Origin: Gymnopilus junonius
Lineage: Eukaryota > Basidiomycota > Agaricomycetes > Agaricales > Galerinaceae
Assembly: GCA_015501075.1 (NCBI GenBank)
Contig: JADNYJ010000366.1
Location: 1-32,196 of the forward strand
Direction of reading: 5' to 3'
DNA length: 32,196 nucleotides
Position 1 is the stretch's first letter. Each line of letters begins with the position of its first letter. The notes under the pieces are model-generated. The model did no database searches. It had not been told where the DNA came from and was given only the letters and a program-made list of their open reading frames with translations. Positions 1-13,784 of this stretch are shown one piece after another. The position numbers and the translations under genes were made by a program.

Positions 1-505
1 AGATTGAGCCTGTAGCATTCGAACACCATCGCTCAACTGAGTGAGCACCTTAACCTCCTGAGTTCTTGCCACTGAAATTCAACAAATAGGACTCTGTAAG
101 CCCAAACCCTCATTCCAATGTTCTACGGAGACTTACAAGCAAAAGGATTCCCACTGAACGCAAAGGAATCATGAGAGCCCAAGAAAGTCACATTTCCGTA
201 TTTGCGATCGCACAGTTCTGCATGCCCATTGCAAAGCTGAGCCCTACATAGAAACGAATCTTGTCAATAACAGCGCTCATCTCTTCATATTCCAGAAAGA
301 CAACCCCAACCCCTCAGACTGCTGCCTCAATGCCAGCACATCGATCACCCATGCAACACGTTGCCGAACAGCCCGGAAACAGTCCAATCACCCTTGACAT
401 AGCAAAAAATTCGACATACCTTTTTGCCAGAGGAGCAGCAGATACCGAAGATGAAAGAAGGAGAGAGAAGAGAGCAAAAGCGGCCAGCCGCAGCGACATG
501 AACAT
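1..505 (-). CDS. Secreted PI-PLC X-domain-like phosphodiesterase, 5' part only
   Basis: Three exons are read on the minus strand: 505-420, 243-137 and 71-1, where the window ends. Introns are 419-244 (GTATGT...TAG) and 136-72 (GTAAGT...CAG), and the phases agree. Exon 1 encodes a hydrophobic signal peptide ending near SVSA, then APLAKR, a likely Kex2-type dibasic site. Exon 2 continues with CNGHAELCDRKYGNVTFLGS and HDSFAFSGNPFA, and exon 3 with QLSDGVRMLQAQS. This is the start of the fungal PI-PLC-like phosphodiesterase family: paired Cys, then the GxHDS block holding the first catalytic His, then the LNDGVRMLQ-type block. The known role of the family is cleavage of phosphoinositide-type phosphodiesters outside the cell or at the cell surface; the substrate of this member is unknown. 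Met505 is taken as start; Met499 is possible. The remainder lies beyond position 1. Confidence 0.8.
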
Positions 506-593
506 GTTTATTTGATTAGAGAGGGGGATTTGTTCAACGAGAGCCAGCTCGGTGAGGAAAAGAGAAAAGAGCGTGATGGCGACGCACACCGGG

Positions 594-601
594 TTTTTAT
601 A
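594..601 (-). promoter_or_regulatory. TATA box of the PI-PLC-like gene
   Basis: TATAAAAA on the minus strand lies about 90 bases upstream of the start at 505, a normal distance for a fungal core promoter with a short leader. It is recognised by motif and position only. Confidence 0.5.
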
Positions 602-887
602 CCGTCGGAACCTGTTGATGGTTGATGGCATCGCCTTCGCCGCTTACGGCGCCGGTGGGTAGCGGTTTCGGTTTGACAGCCTTTGACCAATGGCGAGGAC
701 ACTCCGGAGAGAGAGCCGGAAGCGGAGAAAACGGCGTCGTTTTTCGTTTTTGGATCGTTGAGGACCGTTCAACGTTCAACTGCAATATGTACATTCGATT
801 TGAGAAGCTTCACCGACTACTAACACACCGAGAAAAAAAGTCTAGTCAATAATCTGTAAAAGATTATTTGATCCATCAATTCCAAAT
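602..887. other. Intergenic, upstream of the PI-PLC-like gene
   Basis: Between the TATA box of the first gene and the stop of the next minus-strand gene. Open frames here have no family signature, and I see no repeat or RNA gene. It presumably holds the rest of the promoter of the first gene and the 3' UTR of the second. Confidence 0.5.
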
Positions 888-1523
888 TCATACGGGCAAT
901 TCGAATCCCCCGCAGAACGGAAGAATTTGCAAATCCTCTCTTCGGGTTCGAATTCGACTCGGGTCATTGTCAGACCCCCTTTCTTCTGGAAGCAACCCTG
1001 ATTTTCTCATCGCAGCCGCCACCTCTATTGAATCCAGTTCTGGACGCCCAGCTCTAATCCACTGCCGACACGCCCACCACATTTGCTCTCTGCACTTCAT
1101 CGGTAGTGGAGCAAAGTTGGCCTGTATCGCCTCAATGAAAATTTCCGGAGCACCAATTGCATCGACTAGGTCCTCTTCATCTACTTCAAAGTAACCTTGT
1201 CTCCAGTCCATTGCTCTGTCGGAAAAACCGAGTCCATGAAATTCCTCATCGACATCAGTCGCCCACCCCATGATACGGATGAATGACCTGGCTTGCTCCC
1301 GCTTTTCTTTGCGCTTTAATAACAGATTGTGAACTTTGTCCCGTTCAGCCGTACTTAGAGACTTCGCTACAACTTTGATTTGGTCTTCCAGCGCGGAATT
1401 TGAGCCTGATGGAACAAGGCGATGACAAGTTTCCAAGAACCCGTCAAAGGTGCTGACATCTGGCGATGCGAAGTTCGGTAAGTCAACCGGCGGGGCGTCT
1501 TCGTAGAATATGATTGTCGACAT
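888..1523 (-). CDS. Hypothetical protein, 211 aa, single exon
   Basis: Uninterrupted frame from the ATG at 1523 to a stop at 888. The frame stays open a further 23 codons upstream but without another ATG. The protein begins MSTIIFYEDAPPVDL and has no signal peptide or membrane segment. It is soluble and charged, with a helical-looking basic stretch (LLLKRKEKREQARSF, about residues 87-101), a Trp/Cys-bearing segment (CREQMWWACRQW, about 144-155) and a polar C-terminus. I recognise no domain. Balanced composition and a 636-base open frame argue that it is real. It is transcribed away from the F-box gene at 1730, with about 200 bases of shared upstream DNA. An unrecognised intron or a chance open frame remains possible. 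Confidence 0.55.
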   Translation of the reverse strand: MSTIIFYEDAPPVDLPNFASPDVSTFDGFLETCHRLVPSGSNSALEDQIKVVAKSLSTAERDKVHNLLLKRKEKREQARSFIRIMGWATDVDEEFHGLGFSDRAMDWRQGYFEVDEEDLVDAIGAPEIFIEAIQANFAPLPMKCREQMWWACRQWIRAGRPELDSIEVAAAMRKSGLLPEERGSDNDPSRIRTRREDLQILPFCGGFELPV

Positions 1524-1729
1524 CGACTTCGCCTTTTTCGGTGCGAATAGTATTTGCTGAAAGTTCACTACAGAAATATGGATTGGTTCCAAGCAAGATA
1601 AGAAAGGGGTAAGGAGAGATAGTTCGAGTCATAGTGAGACATTCACCCTACTGACTCCTTTCAAACTATTTAACGGCACTATGCATTAGTGATGCAAAAC
1701 CTAGTCGACCAACTACTAAAGGCGATTCG
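1524..1729. promoter_or_regulatory. Divergent intergenic promoter region
   Basis: About 200 bases between the start of the 211-aa gene (-) and the start of the F-box gene (+). The head-to-head layout makes it a shared upstream region. I see no clear TATA box or other recognisable site. Confidence 0.3.
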
Positions 1730-2425
1730 ATGCCACCAAAGAGAGTTGACCTACACAATTCTTCAAATGTCAACGCATCTGACATCTCATTCGAAACCTT
1801 ACAATTCCCTATCATAAATTATGAAGACATCCCAAAAGAAGTCCTCCTCCACGTCATCAAATTCATGCCTTTTAAAACCCTCATAACGTGCCAATCCACC
1901 TGCAAATCATGGCGAAACCTCATACAAACAGCCGACATCGCCCTCGCCCCAGCACGTCGACACCTCCTAACCTTCTACAACAGCCCCATGCGTTCCCCCT
2001 ACTTCCATTACCCCGACTCTACGCCCAACGTCAAGCTCAAACCACAGCCCAAAAAAGTCCGAAAGGCCAAGTTCAACCATGAGGCTGAAGCTGACTGTCT
2101 TCGAAAATACTTTCAAAATGTCCCAGACGCGTTCGTGATGTGGACTCGGGAGTGGCCTGGACCGATTGCGGTGTATTATCATCCTACATACTTCGGCTTG
2201 CGCCCAAAGATGGTCGAGTGTCCCAACTACGGGACGTATGAGATGCGGTTTTGGCTTGTGAACCGTACTAAAGGAGAGATCTGGCAAGTCGGCGTGGCTA
2301 ACGCCAGACGGGCTTGCGAATGTCCTGGGGTAGACAAGTCTAGGCCGTATGGGATAGATCCGATGCAGCATCAACCACATAAGCGCTTTGAAATTTGTTT
2401 GAAGATACTGGAGCCTAATAAGTGA
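1730..2425 (+). CDS. F-box domain protein, 231 aa
   Basis: Single exon. Residues about 28-66 form an F-box: a hydrophobic start (DIPKEVLLHVIKFMPFKTL) followed by the typical Cys/Trp end (CQSTCKSWRNLIQ). F-box proteins dock on Skp1 and select substrates for SCF ubiquitin ligases; the target cannot be told here. The rest (about 70-231) has no repeats I can name. It contains several Trp, Pro and Tyr residues and the block YGTYEMRFWLVNRTKGEIWQ, which looks like a beta-rich domain rather than leucine-rich repeats. It converges tail to tail with the farnesyltransferase gene, the stops being about 200 bases apart. Start chosen as the first ATG in frame, 27 codons before the F-box. Confidence 0.8.
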   Translation: MPPKRVDLHNSSNVNASDISFETLQFPIINYEDIPKEVLLHVIKFMPFKTLITCQSTCKSWRNLIQTADIALAPARRHLLTFYNSPMRSPYFHYPDSTPNVKLKPQPKKVRKAKFNHEAEADCLRKYFQNVPDAFVMWTREWPGPIAVYYHPTYFGLRPKMVECPNYGTYEMRFWLVNRTKGEIWQVGVANARRACECPGVDKSRPYGIDPMQHQPHKRFEICLKILEPNK

Positions 2426-2622
2426 ACTCTCAAGGTTTCAGAAAATGAGGCGAAATAAAAATAAAGGCTTAAGATTGCTACTATACAAAGTGAATTCCTA
2501 TATCAGACTCAAATTTAAATAACCGTATAGAATTGCAATTATTGAAATTAGAGTTTCACACACCACGTCCTGTTGGCGGACCAGAAATATACACTCCACC
2601 ATCGGCTCAATAGGCTCAAATG

Positions 2623-4472
2623 TTAGGCATTGCCATTCGTGGACCCCGTTTGTCGTACTCTCGCAGGGATTTGCTGGCCATAGAAATGTGCCGCCATGAC
2701 CTCGGTGTGGGTCATCGTTAGATTCGTGAGGGGGTGTGTCGCATTCTAGAGTTGATATAAAAGTAAGGAATATATAAGAATCAAAAGACCAGCAGCGAGT
2801 TGAAATGAGAGACCTACCAATCGATTGGTTTGTCCACCAACAATATGAGAGCCGCCCTCTTCTTCTGTCCATGAAAGAATGTCGCTGAATACGTGCTTAC
2901 GCGTTTCATCTGCAGGTTTGCCTAATAACATAAGTTCAGACTCATTCCACGGGAAAAATCGAACAAGGGAATACTTGAGGGTTGCCAAGCTTCCAACAGT
3001 TGGTGTTTCCTCACATTTGAAGGGAAAACGTGGTGCTGAGCGGACGATAGACCTGACAAGCAATAAAGGGTGTGGTACGCGTCCGCATTCCTATGCGTCA
3101 ACTTAGTCCCGACTTTGAAAAACAAGAAGGTTCATGACCCACTTGGGAGGTTTGTCGCGCAAGCCTCCAGCTGGGTGTTGGCCAGCATAAAGAATATACT
3201 CCTGCAGTGCTTTCCTGTTATACAGCCCTTCTGAGGTAGATAATGAGCATGCTTCGTAGAGGATATAAGAGAAACAACCCACCGTCGACGTCATCCCACA
3301 CACCTTCCCCGAACCCAGTATCAATGGGCACCTCGTCTGATTCTGCATTCTGTAACCCACCCACCCCGAGTGCCTCGAGCAGCCCGAACGCACCACCACA
3401 CCACCAGGAATAGCACCCATCGACAAGCTTGTTTGTCCGCCCTTTGAATCCGCCCAACTCAACTTCGGTGCCTTGCATATGCACGAGCCATCGCAATAGG
3501 TTCTTCAGGTCGATGGTGGGCTTCTCTCTGCTTTGGACGATGTAAGATTGGAGAAGGACCCAGGACGCAAGAGCGCAGAAGGTGTATCCCCCATGTGCTT
3601 CTCCTAAAGGTGGGCGTGGAGCAGGCGAAGGAAGTATGGGTCCGGCGAGGGAATAGGAAGGGAGCGAGGAAGAGGCAAAGCCACCTTCATAGGTCTGACA
3701 CGAAGCGATGAACGCTGCTGTGCCTTCTACGAGTTCGGGCGTTAGTAGGTCAAGGAGGGTTGCGACGGTGAGCAAGCAGTAGATCCCTCTGAAAACTTTG
3801 GGATGAGACACGGGCAGCAGGGAAATTAATGTACCCTAACGTACCGAACATCCACTTCCGAATGATGTGCCACCAAGAAAGATCCGTCTTTCTGTTTCAA
3901 CGACAGGAAGAACTTGTACATCTGCTCCCTGAGCTCAATTAGATCATATACTTGGATGTCAAAGAAGAATTAATAACCTCACCTATCTATCTGATCCCAA
4001 CCTCCTCGTGGACCAGGCCGACCCACGATCGCGAGTGTACAAACCGCTGCGTATGTAGGCAAGAGATGCGCAGCTTGACCAGGACCACCGCCAAATCCGC
4101 CTTCAGGATGTTGCCATGCCATAACCTTGTCAATGATCCTATAAAAACGAAGTCAGAAACAGAGCCAATTCAAAAAAATATAGAAACACACCGCTGCTTA
4201 TTCGCCGGATCTAACGCCACCTGCAGAACACTGAAAGCTTGGACAGTCCAGAACATCAGCCACGGTTGGCTGGCGTCCTGACTGATATAGCGAGCTGGAA
4301 ATCCTTGAACCAAGTTCCTCACGAGAAACTGCATGTGTGAGGTCTTCTGCAAAATCGGTTCGTCCTTTGTTCCAGGTTCCGGGAGGTGTTTGAGCAACAC
4401 TTGTTCTGTTTCCGCTTGAGATCGCGAGGTTAGCGTAGGGAAGCCATCGACGGGCGTTGGTGTTGGTGCCAT
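2623..4472 (-). CDS. RAM1: Protein farnesyltransferase subunit beta
   Basis: Eight exons on the minus strand: 4472-4192, 4138-3983, 3928-3845, 3788-3283, 3230-3143, 3090-3015, about 2973-2818 and 2745-2623, giving about 489 aa. Family marks appear in order: HPEGGFGGGPGQAAHLLPTY; GGYTFCALASW; GGFKGRTNKLVDGCYSWWCG with the zinc ligands Asp297 and Cys299; NADAYHTLYCLSGLS with the zinc-ligand His at about 378; SWTEEEGGSHIVGG; and NATHPLTNLTMTH near the end. The enzyme attaches farnesyl to CaaX cysteines of Ras-type proteins and mating-pheromone precursors, pairing with the alpha subunit in the cytosol. The acceptor of exon 7 is the weak point: 2973 gives a 41-base intron ending in AAG; an acceptor after GAG about 33 bases further in is the alternative. 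The frame also stays open upstream of Met4472 to about 4628, so a longer N-terminus is possible. Confidence 0.93.
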
Positions 4473-4953
4473 CTCGCCGCTGGGGTCGTTGGAGAAGCCG
4501 CTGTGATGGTGGTGGAGGGTAAGATGTGAAACAGAGAACAATTGAACTAGGCGATTAGATAAGATAACGACCGGCCGCATTGGAGTAATACTTTCTATTC
4601 TAGGACTCTGGCTCTTTTGTCTCTGCACAAATAACCTCCGTATTTAGCTCATGCTGGTCAAAGAATTTCAACCGATAGTCCAATGATCAGGCCTTCACAA
4701 CTTCAACTTAGGTGTGAAGGTTCGTTGGGAACCTACTTGGTTGCTTCATTACTATTTGGTTTATTCTTGTTCTTCAAAAGCTTTGTTACCTTTCATACCA
4801 TGATAATGAGGATGTCAAGTTGCTTATTCACTGTGATACTTTTCATTTGAATGTTTGCGAATAACTTGAAAGCTGTACTAACTTTCCACGCAATTTAGCA
4901 CGTGAAGATAGGGGCCTCGACGCATCCATATATCTTGATCCAAAACCATCCAC
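4473..4953. other. Intergenic, upstream of RAM1
   Basis: Holds the 5' region of the farnesyltransferase gene and the 3' flank of the F-box-like gene. The part up to 4628 is open in the RAM1 frame. Beyond that I see no gene, repeat or clear TATA box. Confidence 0.4.
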
Positions 4954-6835
4954 CTACACACGTTCACACAACAGCCTATCCTCGGGCGTGATGCGATATC
5001 CCCACGTCCTTTCCGCATCCTTCCACTCAGGATAAAACATCCCCCGCCATACACTGACTACTGGCAGTCCTCCCTTATCAATACGACGTCCCTCATCGTT
5101 GGCGGGTTCGGGGCGTAATACTCGCTCAGTCGCCGTACAATCCTGCTCTGCACAAGGTTTGAAATGCGCGTAGCTTCGACTCCGACTCCTCGCGCTGCTG
5201 CCGCCAATCTGGCCCTGCGAATCAAGGATGGCGGGGCGCAGAAATGAGTGGTGCAACGCAGGGAGGTGTAGGCACAGGTATCCAGGAGGAGTTTCTGTAA
5301 GCAAAAGGGTGTTAGGTGAATTACCACATCAATGAAAGAGGAGGTTTACCACGACATCTTTCCTGCGTTCGCCATGATCATGCACATCTTCTTCCTTACC
5401 AAGATCCGATGACGAAATCGAGATCGTCAACACCTTCAACGCCCTCAACCTTCTAATACTCGCGACATTATGTTCCCCAAAACACCACAAGCCTTCATAA
5501 GTAGCGTTGATCACCAATTCCTCCAAACTCTCTTGATGTCTCTCGAGCGGCTCCGCAAAGAACACCTTTGCAACTACATCCGAGTCCGCCCCAGTGAGGA
5601 ATAGTCCGGTGGATATCACGAGTTTCTTCAGACCCGTGTATTGCCCTAGGTACTCCAAGAACCCAGAGACGACATTGCTCAAGCGGATCTCGAGCAAGTA
5701 GATCCCCTCGCGCGACATTGCCTCCCAAAGCTCGTCTAGAGTGCACCCAGCGCGTGTTTGGAGGTGCATCACCTCGTCGCTTATCGCGCTCAGCTTGCTG
5801 AAGATCCCCCGGTATCCTCGCACAATCGGCTCGCGGCAAGGCTCGAGTATGTTGTATACGTACAGCGACGTCAGGTGGCGGAGGTGCGGTATAATCCTTG
5901 CGTCGAGCTTCATAAAGGCGTTCTGCAGCTCCAGGTGGTGAGGCGCAGCGGTGGGGCCTTGGAGGGGTAGAACTGGAATAGATCGTGGATACACAGCGCC
6001 TTTGTCGTGCGTGTGCCTTGCCATTCGCGGTGTACGGCTAGGCTGGTGAGTTGATTTGCGGGTATGACGGCGAGCAGCCTAGAGAGATTGATGATGGTCT
6101 CAGCATTCAGAGAGTCATCGGCCGTTTCGCTATGCTCGTCTATCGATACTGATTGAAGGGTGGTGAAGAGGTGGAGGGGAGTGAGATCCGGGCGTGGGCG
6201 AGGGATATGTCGACTTTGATGAGGTTCTTGTAGGACTTGAGGGCTTCGAGAACGATGCTGTGAGCCCATTCTTCATCTGCAGTTGCAGTTTTCCAGCTGT
6301 AGAAAGAATCTGATTAGCACTGCCAGTCCAGATGAAATGAATAACTATGACGTACGTGACAGATTGAACATTCTTCAGTGAAATCAAGGCATTCAGCAAA
6401 TACTTCTTCATGTCCTCCTCGGCAGTTAAAACCCTCGGAGAGAACGGGGCGGAGGATACGGAACCAACGTATCCTCGAACATCCCGAAAGACTCCGTATC
6501 AATATTGATATCATGCTTCGGCGAGAGTGAGCCCAAGCTCAAATGCCGCACAGCACGCGAAGGAGTAGAAGCTGGGTTCCGGGCGAGAAACAATATTTTG
6601 GAGAGGGGTCTTCCAATATTAGTTCGGTACACATTGAGTGAGAGGGTGTGCAGAATTTCCGACTCGAATTGGTCTGCGAGATATTTGCATGTCAGACGCA
6701 GGCTCTGCATGTCTTTCAGCTCGCACTGACCGATAGAGACGGATATTTAGCCATGGACGACGAAGATAAGAGCCAACTCACGTATTGACCTATACAGTGC
6801 ACCAACTCCGGAGCCAGACAGTGGAAAGCAGCCAT
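4954..6835 (-). pseudogene. F-box-like gene with several single-base frame breaks
   Basis: Exon 1 (6835-6782) and exon 2 (from 6725) join cleanly across GTGAGT...CAG and encode MAAFHCLAPELVHCIGQY, then CELKDMQSLRLTCKYLADQF, an F-box-like start. Further clean introns lie at 6355-6297 and 5349-5295. Between them the coding frame changes three times with no plausible intron: near 6435 (after PYPPPRSLRGF), near 6200 (SLAHAR to DLTPLHLFTT) and near 5950 (KAPPLRLT to HLELQNAF). Each break fits one missing base. A further choice of frame exists after 5294, where one frame ends at 5058 and the other, ending FYPEWKDAERTWGYR, stops at 4954. The body has leucine-rich, LRR-like text (LRHLTSLYVYNIL, LEELVINATYEGLW, LRALKVLTIS). 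It is either a decaying F-box gene or a good gene with base-call deletions. The long preserved frames suggest that loss, if real, is recent. Confidence 0.6.
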
Positions 6836-7361
6836 TCTGTATATCTCGTCACACAGCAATTGACAAGGTTGAGTATTTCTAGGAACGACTCGGAGACCTG
6901 CTGCAAGAGGCCAACAAACAGCATTCAGCATGCAGTGGCATATATATATTTAACAGAAATTACCTCTATGTCGAACAAAAGTTGTCGAAGGGTGGTTGGT
7001 GGATGTGGTTGAGAGGAAAGTCGCGTCTCGCCGCGGTTTAAAACTTGCCGTAGTCCTTGTCACGTGCTCTCTGTCCACATTCAAGGCCCAGGGCTGCAGC
7101 GGCAGCGGGCAGCGGCACACATCTTATTCTTATTTTTCTTTATGTGTTCTGATAGGCGGAGGATGTGGATGATGGGCTCGAAGAATCTAGGCAGACAAAA
7201 AGAAACCAACATCGGATTCTCTTGGTAAGGTTAGGGAAGGCTACGCAGAATTGTACAACTTGAATTACAATTGATCTTTCCAAATTCTTTTACACATGTA
7301 AATCTTATTTCCTTCATAAATCTACAGAAATAAATTCAAGAGCACTTTCAGCGCATCATTT
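6836..7361. other. Intergenic, upstream of the F-box-like gene
   Basis: Contains a TATATATATT run at 6941-6950, about 105 bases upstream of the F-box-like ATG on the minus strand, which could serve as its TATA box. From about 7013 on I see no coding signature. The stretch next to 7361 should hold the 3' UTR of SPE3-LYS9. Confidence 0.4.
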
Positions 7362-10989
<3,628 letters not shown>

Positions 10990-11467
10990 ACAATCGATGC
11001 CCTTGCCCATTAAAGGGAGGATGAGGGTTCTAACCTGCCCGCTTTGAGCATCGAGGATAACCTCAGATACCCTGCCATTTGGTCTTGCCGGTCGCAGGAA
11101 GATGTGTGCCTGTTGCCCCGACACGCATCATAACTCCCCCTCGGACCAGGAGTCGGCCTGGTCCACCATCATCCAGAGTGTAAATTACTTCATGTTACTT
11201 CGCCTCGTTGGAGCCTAGAATACAGATGAATTAGTGGCAGAAACAAATTGGGAATGGAATGAAGAAAGAAATTAGAAATGTGTGTGGCATGATCCCGTTC
11301 TACGGTGCCACAGGTACAAATAGAAATTAAACAAAATAAAGATAACGGAAAGGGAACGAATACGAGGCAGGATCACTTAGCGGTGCTCAAAAGTCATCTT
11401 AAAAAGAATGCGGGACGTTCGACATGGTGAACTTATTAGAGGACTCGTTGACATTGCAGTTCAAGCT

Positions 11468-12303
11468 TCAAGTTGGGTTCAGGTAATCTTGAGGTCTTCG
11501 ACGTGTTCTTTGCATTTGGGGGTACTCAAGATCTTGACTGTAATAATCTTCTGTGTTCGGCTTTTCCTTACAAAACTCCAGGTGCTTTTTCGTCGCATAA
11601 GTATTAGTTGACAGAATTTCATGACAATTCAGACATATTGTATCACGGTGGCCTAAATGAACACCCGTTATGTGCGCCATTACATCTAAAATCACAGATT
11701 GACAGCTAGGGCCCCACAAACACTGCTGCTTGACGTTCTTATCTCCGTTACGGGAATTATATTTTCTATAATTACCTTTGTGGGCTTTCTCTAGATGTTC
11801 AGCAAGTGATGTTACTGCTTCATTACATCCATTCCACTGACAAATAACCGGATGAGCACTTTTTTCAAATTCAAAAGAGGACTGACCTTGCCCCGAACCG
11901 CTACTAGGCTGCTGCTGATGGTGGCGCGGAGCTGCGTTACCTCGTGGAAGAGGCAGCTGGTTATACCCCAGAGCGTTCGCCAGGGTGGAAGAGGTGGACA
12001 CTGGAAGTGGCCCCTCCGTGAAGCCCACGTCCCCATATGTCGACGACTGTTGAGGAATCGGTGCATGGCTAAATCCAGAGCCTCCGTTGAAGAAGTGAAA
12101 ACGATGGTAGGAGTACGTGCAACTTACGTCGCCGAATGGCCGTCGCGATCGTTGTGGCCGTTCCAGTGAGTCTGATGATAGGAAGCTTCGGAGTGTTGAT
12201 GCCAGTTGTAGCTGTTGTAATCGGAGTTGTTGGAGTCATTGTAGTAGTAGTTGTTGTTGTAGCTTGTGTAGCTGTCGTAGTTGCCGTAGTTGTAGTTGGA
12301 CAT
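11468..12303 (-). CDS. Zinc-finger protein A, 258 aa, Asn/Tyr-rich N-terminus
   Basis: Two exons, 12303-12128 and 12068-11468, joined by a 59-base GTAAGT...TTTAG intron, closing in frame. The N-terminus (about 1-35) is a low-complexity run of Asn, Tyr, Ser and Asp, followed by a His/Trp-bearing segment. The middle is Ser/Pro/Gln-rich. Three zinc-binding patterns follow: CQWNGC...H...H (Cys135, Cys140, His150, His155), CLWGPSC...H...H (Cys175, Cys181, His191, His196) and CLNC...H...C (Cys204, Cys207, His221, Cys225). The C-terminus is charged (TRRRPQDYLNPT). C2H2 fingers of this kind usually bind nucleic acid, so a nuclear regulator is likely but inferred. The close paralogue is B (21043-21811), the distant one C (18529-19774). 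The start has the same context as in B. Confidence 0.8.
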
Positions 12304-12412
12304 TATGACGATATAGGATATGTGGAGGAAAGCAAAGTGATGAGGCGTCGGTGGATGGTATGTGGAAGTAAGTGGTAAAGAGACGAAGGGCACCCCTGCA
12401 AAGTTTGCACCT

Positions 12413-12420
12413 TATTTATA
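12413..12420 (-). promoter_or_regulatory. TATA box of zinc-finger gene A
   Basis: TATAAATA on the minus strand, about 110 bases upstream of the ATG at 12303. The same motif in the same context (GAGTATAAATAAGG) occurs at 20953-20960 before copy B, so it survived the divergence of the two arms. Confidence 0.65.
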
Positions 12421-13073
12421 CTCAGCAGACAATGGAAAAAAGTATGGCCCCAGCAAACAATTGCTGTTTCCAAGTCCGACCACGATCCTGGCCCCAATGG
12501 AATTTGTTACCCCTAGAAGGCATCTTAGATTCGAAAATGAATACGAATACGAGTTTACTTACCCATTTCGATGTCCTAATGTCCCTCCTTTACCTTCACC
12601 CGACCTTCTGTCGCAGATCCCGACTCTCCTTTGGCCCCGTTGGGCTACTGTGCCATTCCGTTCAGAGGGCAATATGCAATGGATATCAGAGACAATTCAT
12701 GCGAGACAGCCATCTGAGAAGCAGTGTACAGCATAAAACGCGACAGAAAGAGTCGGAGGAAGAGCTGGACCTGCTATACGCGTCTGGCAGCGAAGGAGGG
12801 ACGCGTTCGTGGTTCAGATGTGCCACCAACGTTGATCACAAGTGGTGACGTGACGTAACGTCATGGGATCGCGTCCGTCACGAGAATTCTTAGTGTGATC
12901 TGGCCAGTGGTGTGACAATTGAGAGTTTCTCTCAGCTTAATACCTCGTCAACGTCTTTGTTCACGTCGCCAATTCGAACCTCCCTCGGTGCTGAATGTTA
13001 AACTCTTATGGCCAGTCTACAGGCTAACTTCGTTTAGAATCGCTGGTCGGATTAGGCCGGACTGATCGTGCTT

Positions 13074-13573
13074 CTGTTGAAATGCAAAGTCGGAATGATT
13101 CTTGGCGGACTATCGACGACTCTCGCGGCTTGAGCCAAGGAAGGAGTGTTATCACCGAGGGGAGTAACATTTATATCCCAAATTTAGATCAGTTTTGCGT
13201 CTGCCTTGGTGTGTGGACTCTGTTGTTCTTAACAGGGGGCAAGTGATCTATTTTACAGAGACCAACATTTTTCCTTGGCTTCCAGTCCGTGTGCCTTTGC
13301 ACCATCCATTGTGGAATGCTTATGAAGGCTACAAACCTGCTTGACAACATGTACACCAGCTTTGGAGGCCAATTATATTATGGGGAAAAACGCAGGCAAA
13401 ACTGTTTTTTTTGGTGCGATATTAAAGGCATAAATGATATAGAATGTAAAGTCAATATATGTTCGAGACGAAAGTATGAGGTTTATAAACCAAAAGGAAG
13501 AAATTCAAAGGGCATAATTAGCTTCTAATTTATTCATTAGTATCATGGATGCCCTTGAGGTGTTTCGTCTTCT
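13074..13573. other. Intergenic, no gene recognised
   Basis: Between arm A of the duplication and the CHAT-linker remnant. A 79-codon frame at 13289-13528 has no family signature. No repeat was noticed. Confidence 0.35.
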
Positions 13574-13784
13574 GCACTGGAGGCGTATCGGCTTGCTATC
13601 GAACTTCTTCCTTTCGTCGTTGCTATAAACGCTGATTTGGAAGCTCGTCAACAAAGCTGACGAGTAATATAGTAAGCATCGATGGACTCGCAGTTGCTGC
13701 TGCTGGATGCGCGTTGGAAGCTGGGAAGTTTGAAGAGGCGGTTGAACTCCTTGAGGAAGGAAGGGGGTTGTTTTGGGGCCAAGC
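13574..13784 (+). pseudogene. Remnant of a TPR-CHAT protein (linker region)
   Basis: Two short segments in different frames read like the stretch between TPRs and the CHAT domain of agaricomycete CHAT proteins: ALEAYRLAIELLPFV (from 13574, running to a stop near 13658) and LAVAAAGCALEAGKFEEAVE followed at once by LLEEGRGLFWGQA (about 13687-13785). Stops and a frame change separate them, so it is not functional. It ends at the left target-site copy of the inverted-repeat element. The sequence after the right copy, from 14628, is its former continuation. It lies on the opposite strand to the CHAT-domain pseudogene at 17185-18377. Confidence 0.6.
13776..13784 (+). repeat. Target-site duplication, left copy
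   Basis: GGGCCAAGC, repeated in direct orientation at 14619-14627 on the other side of the inverted-repeat element; identity runs to GGGCCAAGCTA if the element's terminal TA is counted. It lies inside the LLEEGRGLFWGQA reading of the host remnant, so the original site can be deduced. Confidence 0.75.

Larger units (their letters stand above)
10990..13073 (-). repeat. Inverted duplication, arm A
   Basis: Read on the minus strand, this stretch aligns with 20341-21775 on the plus strand through promoter, both exons and part of the downstream DNA of a zinc-finger gene. The match can be followed upstream of the gene to about 13073, with small gaps. Downstream, 11073-11010 (minus strand; GATGCTCAAAGCGGGCAGG) matches 21728-21775. 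The roughly 540 bases between about 11612 and 11073 have no counterpart in arm B. The arms are diverged, so this is an old duplication. Confidence 0.8.

Noticed and set aside
930..960. GGTTCGAATTCGACTC, resembling a tRNA T-loop
   Set aside because: The flanking bases do not pair as a T-stem and the stretch is inside the 211-aa coding frame.
11041..11170. G+C-richer stretch resembling part of a retroelement
   Set aside because: No reverse transcriptase or LTR signature; it is simply the conserved downstream part of arm A of the duplication.
12136..12378. Long Val-rich open frame on the plus strand
   Set aside because: It is the antisense of the Asn/Tyr-rich first exon of zinc-finger gene A; GTT/GTA repeats read backwards give poly-Val.
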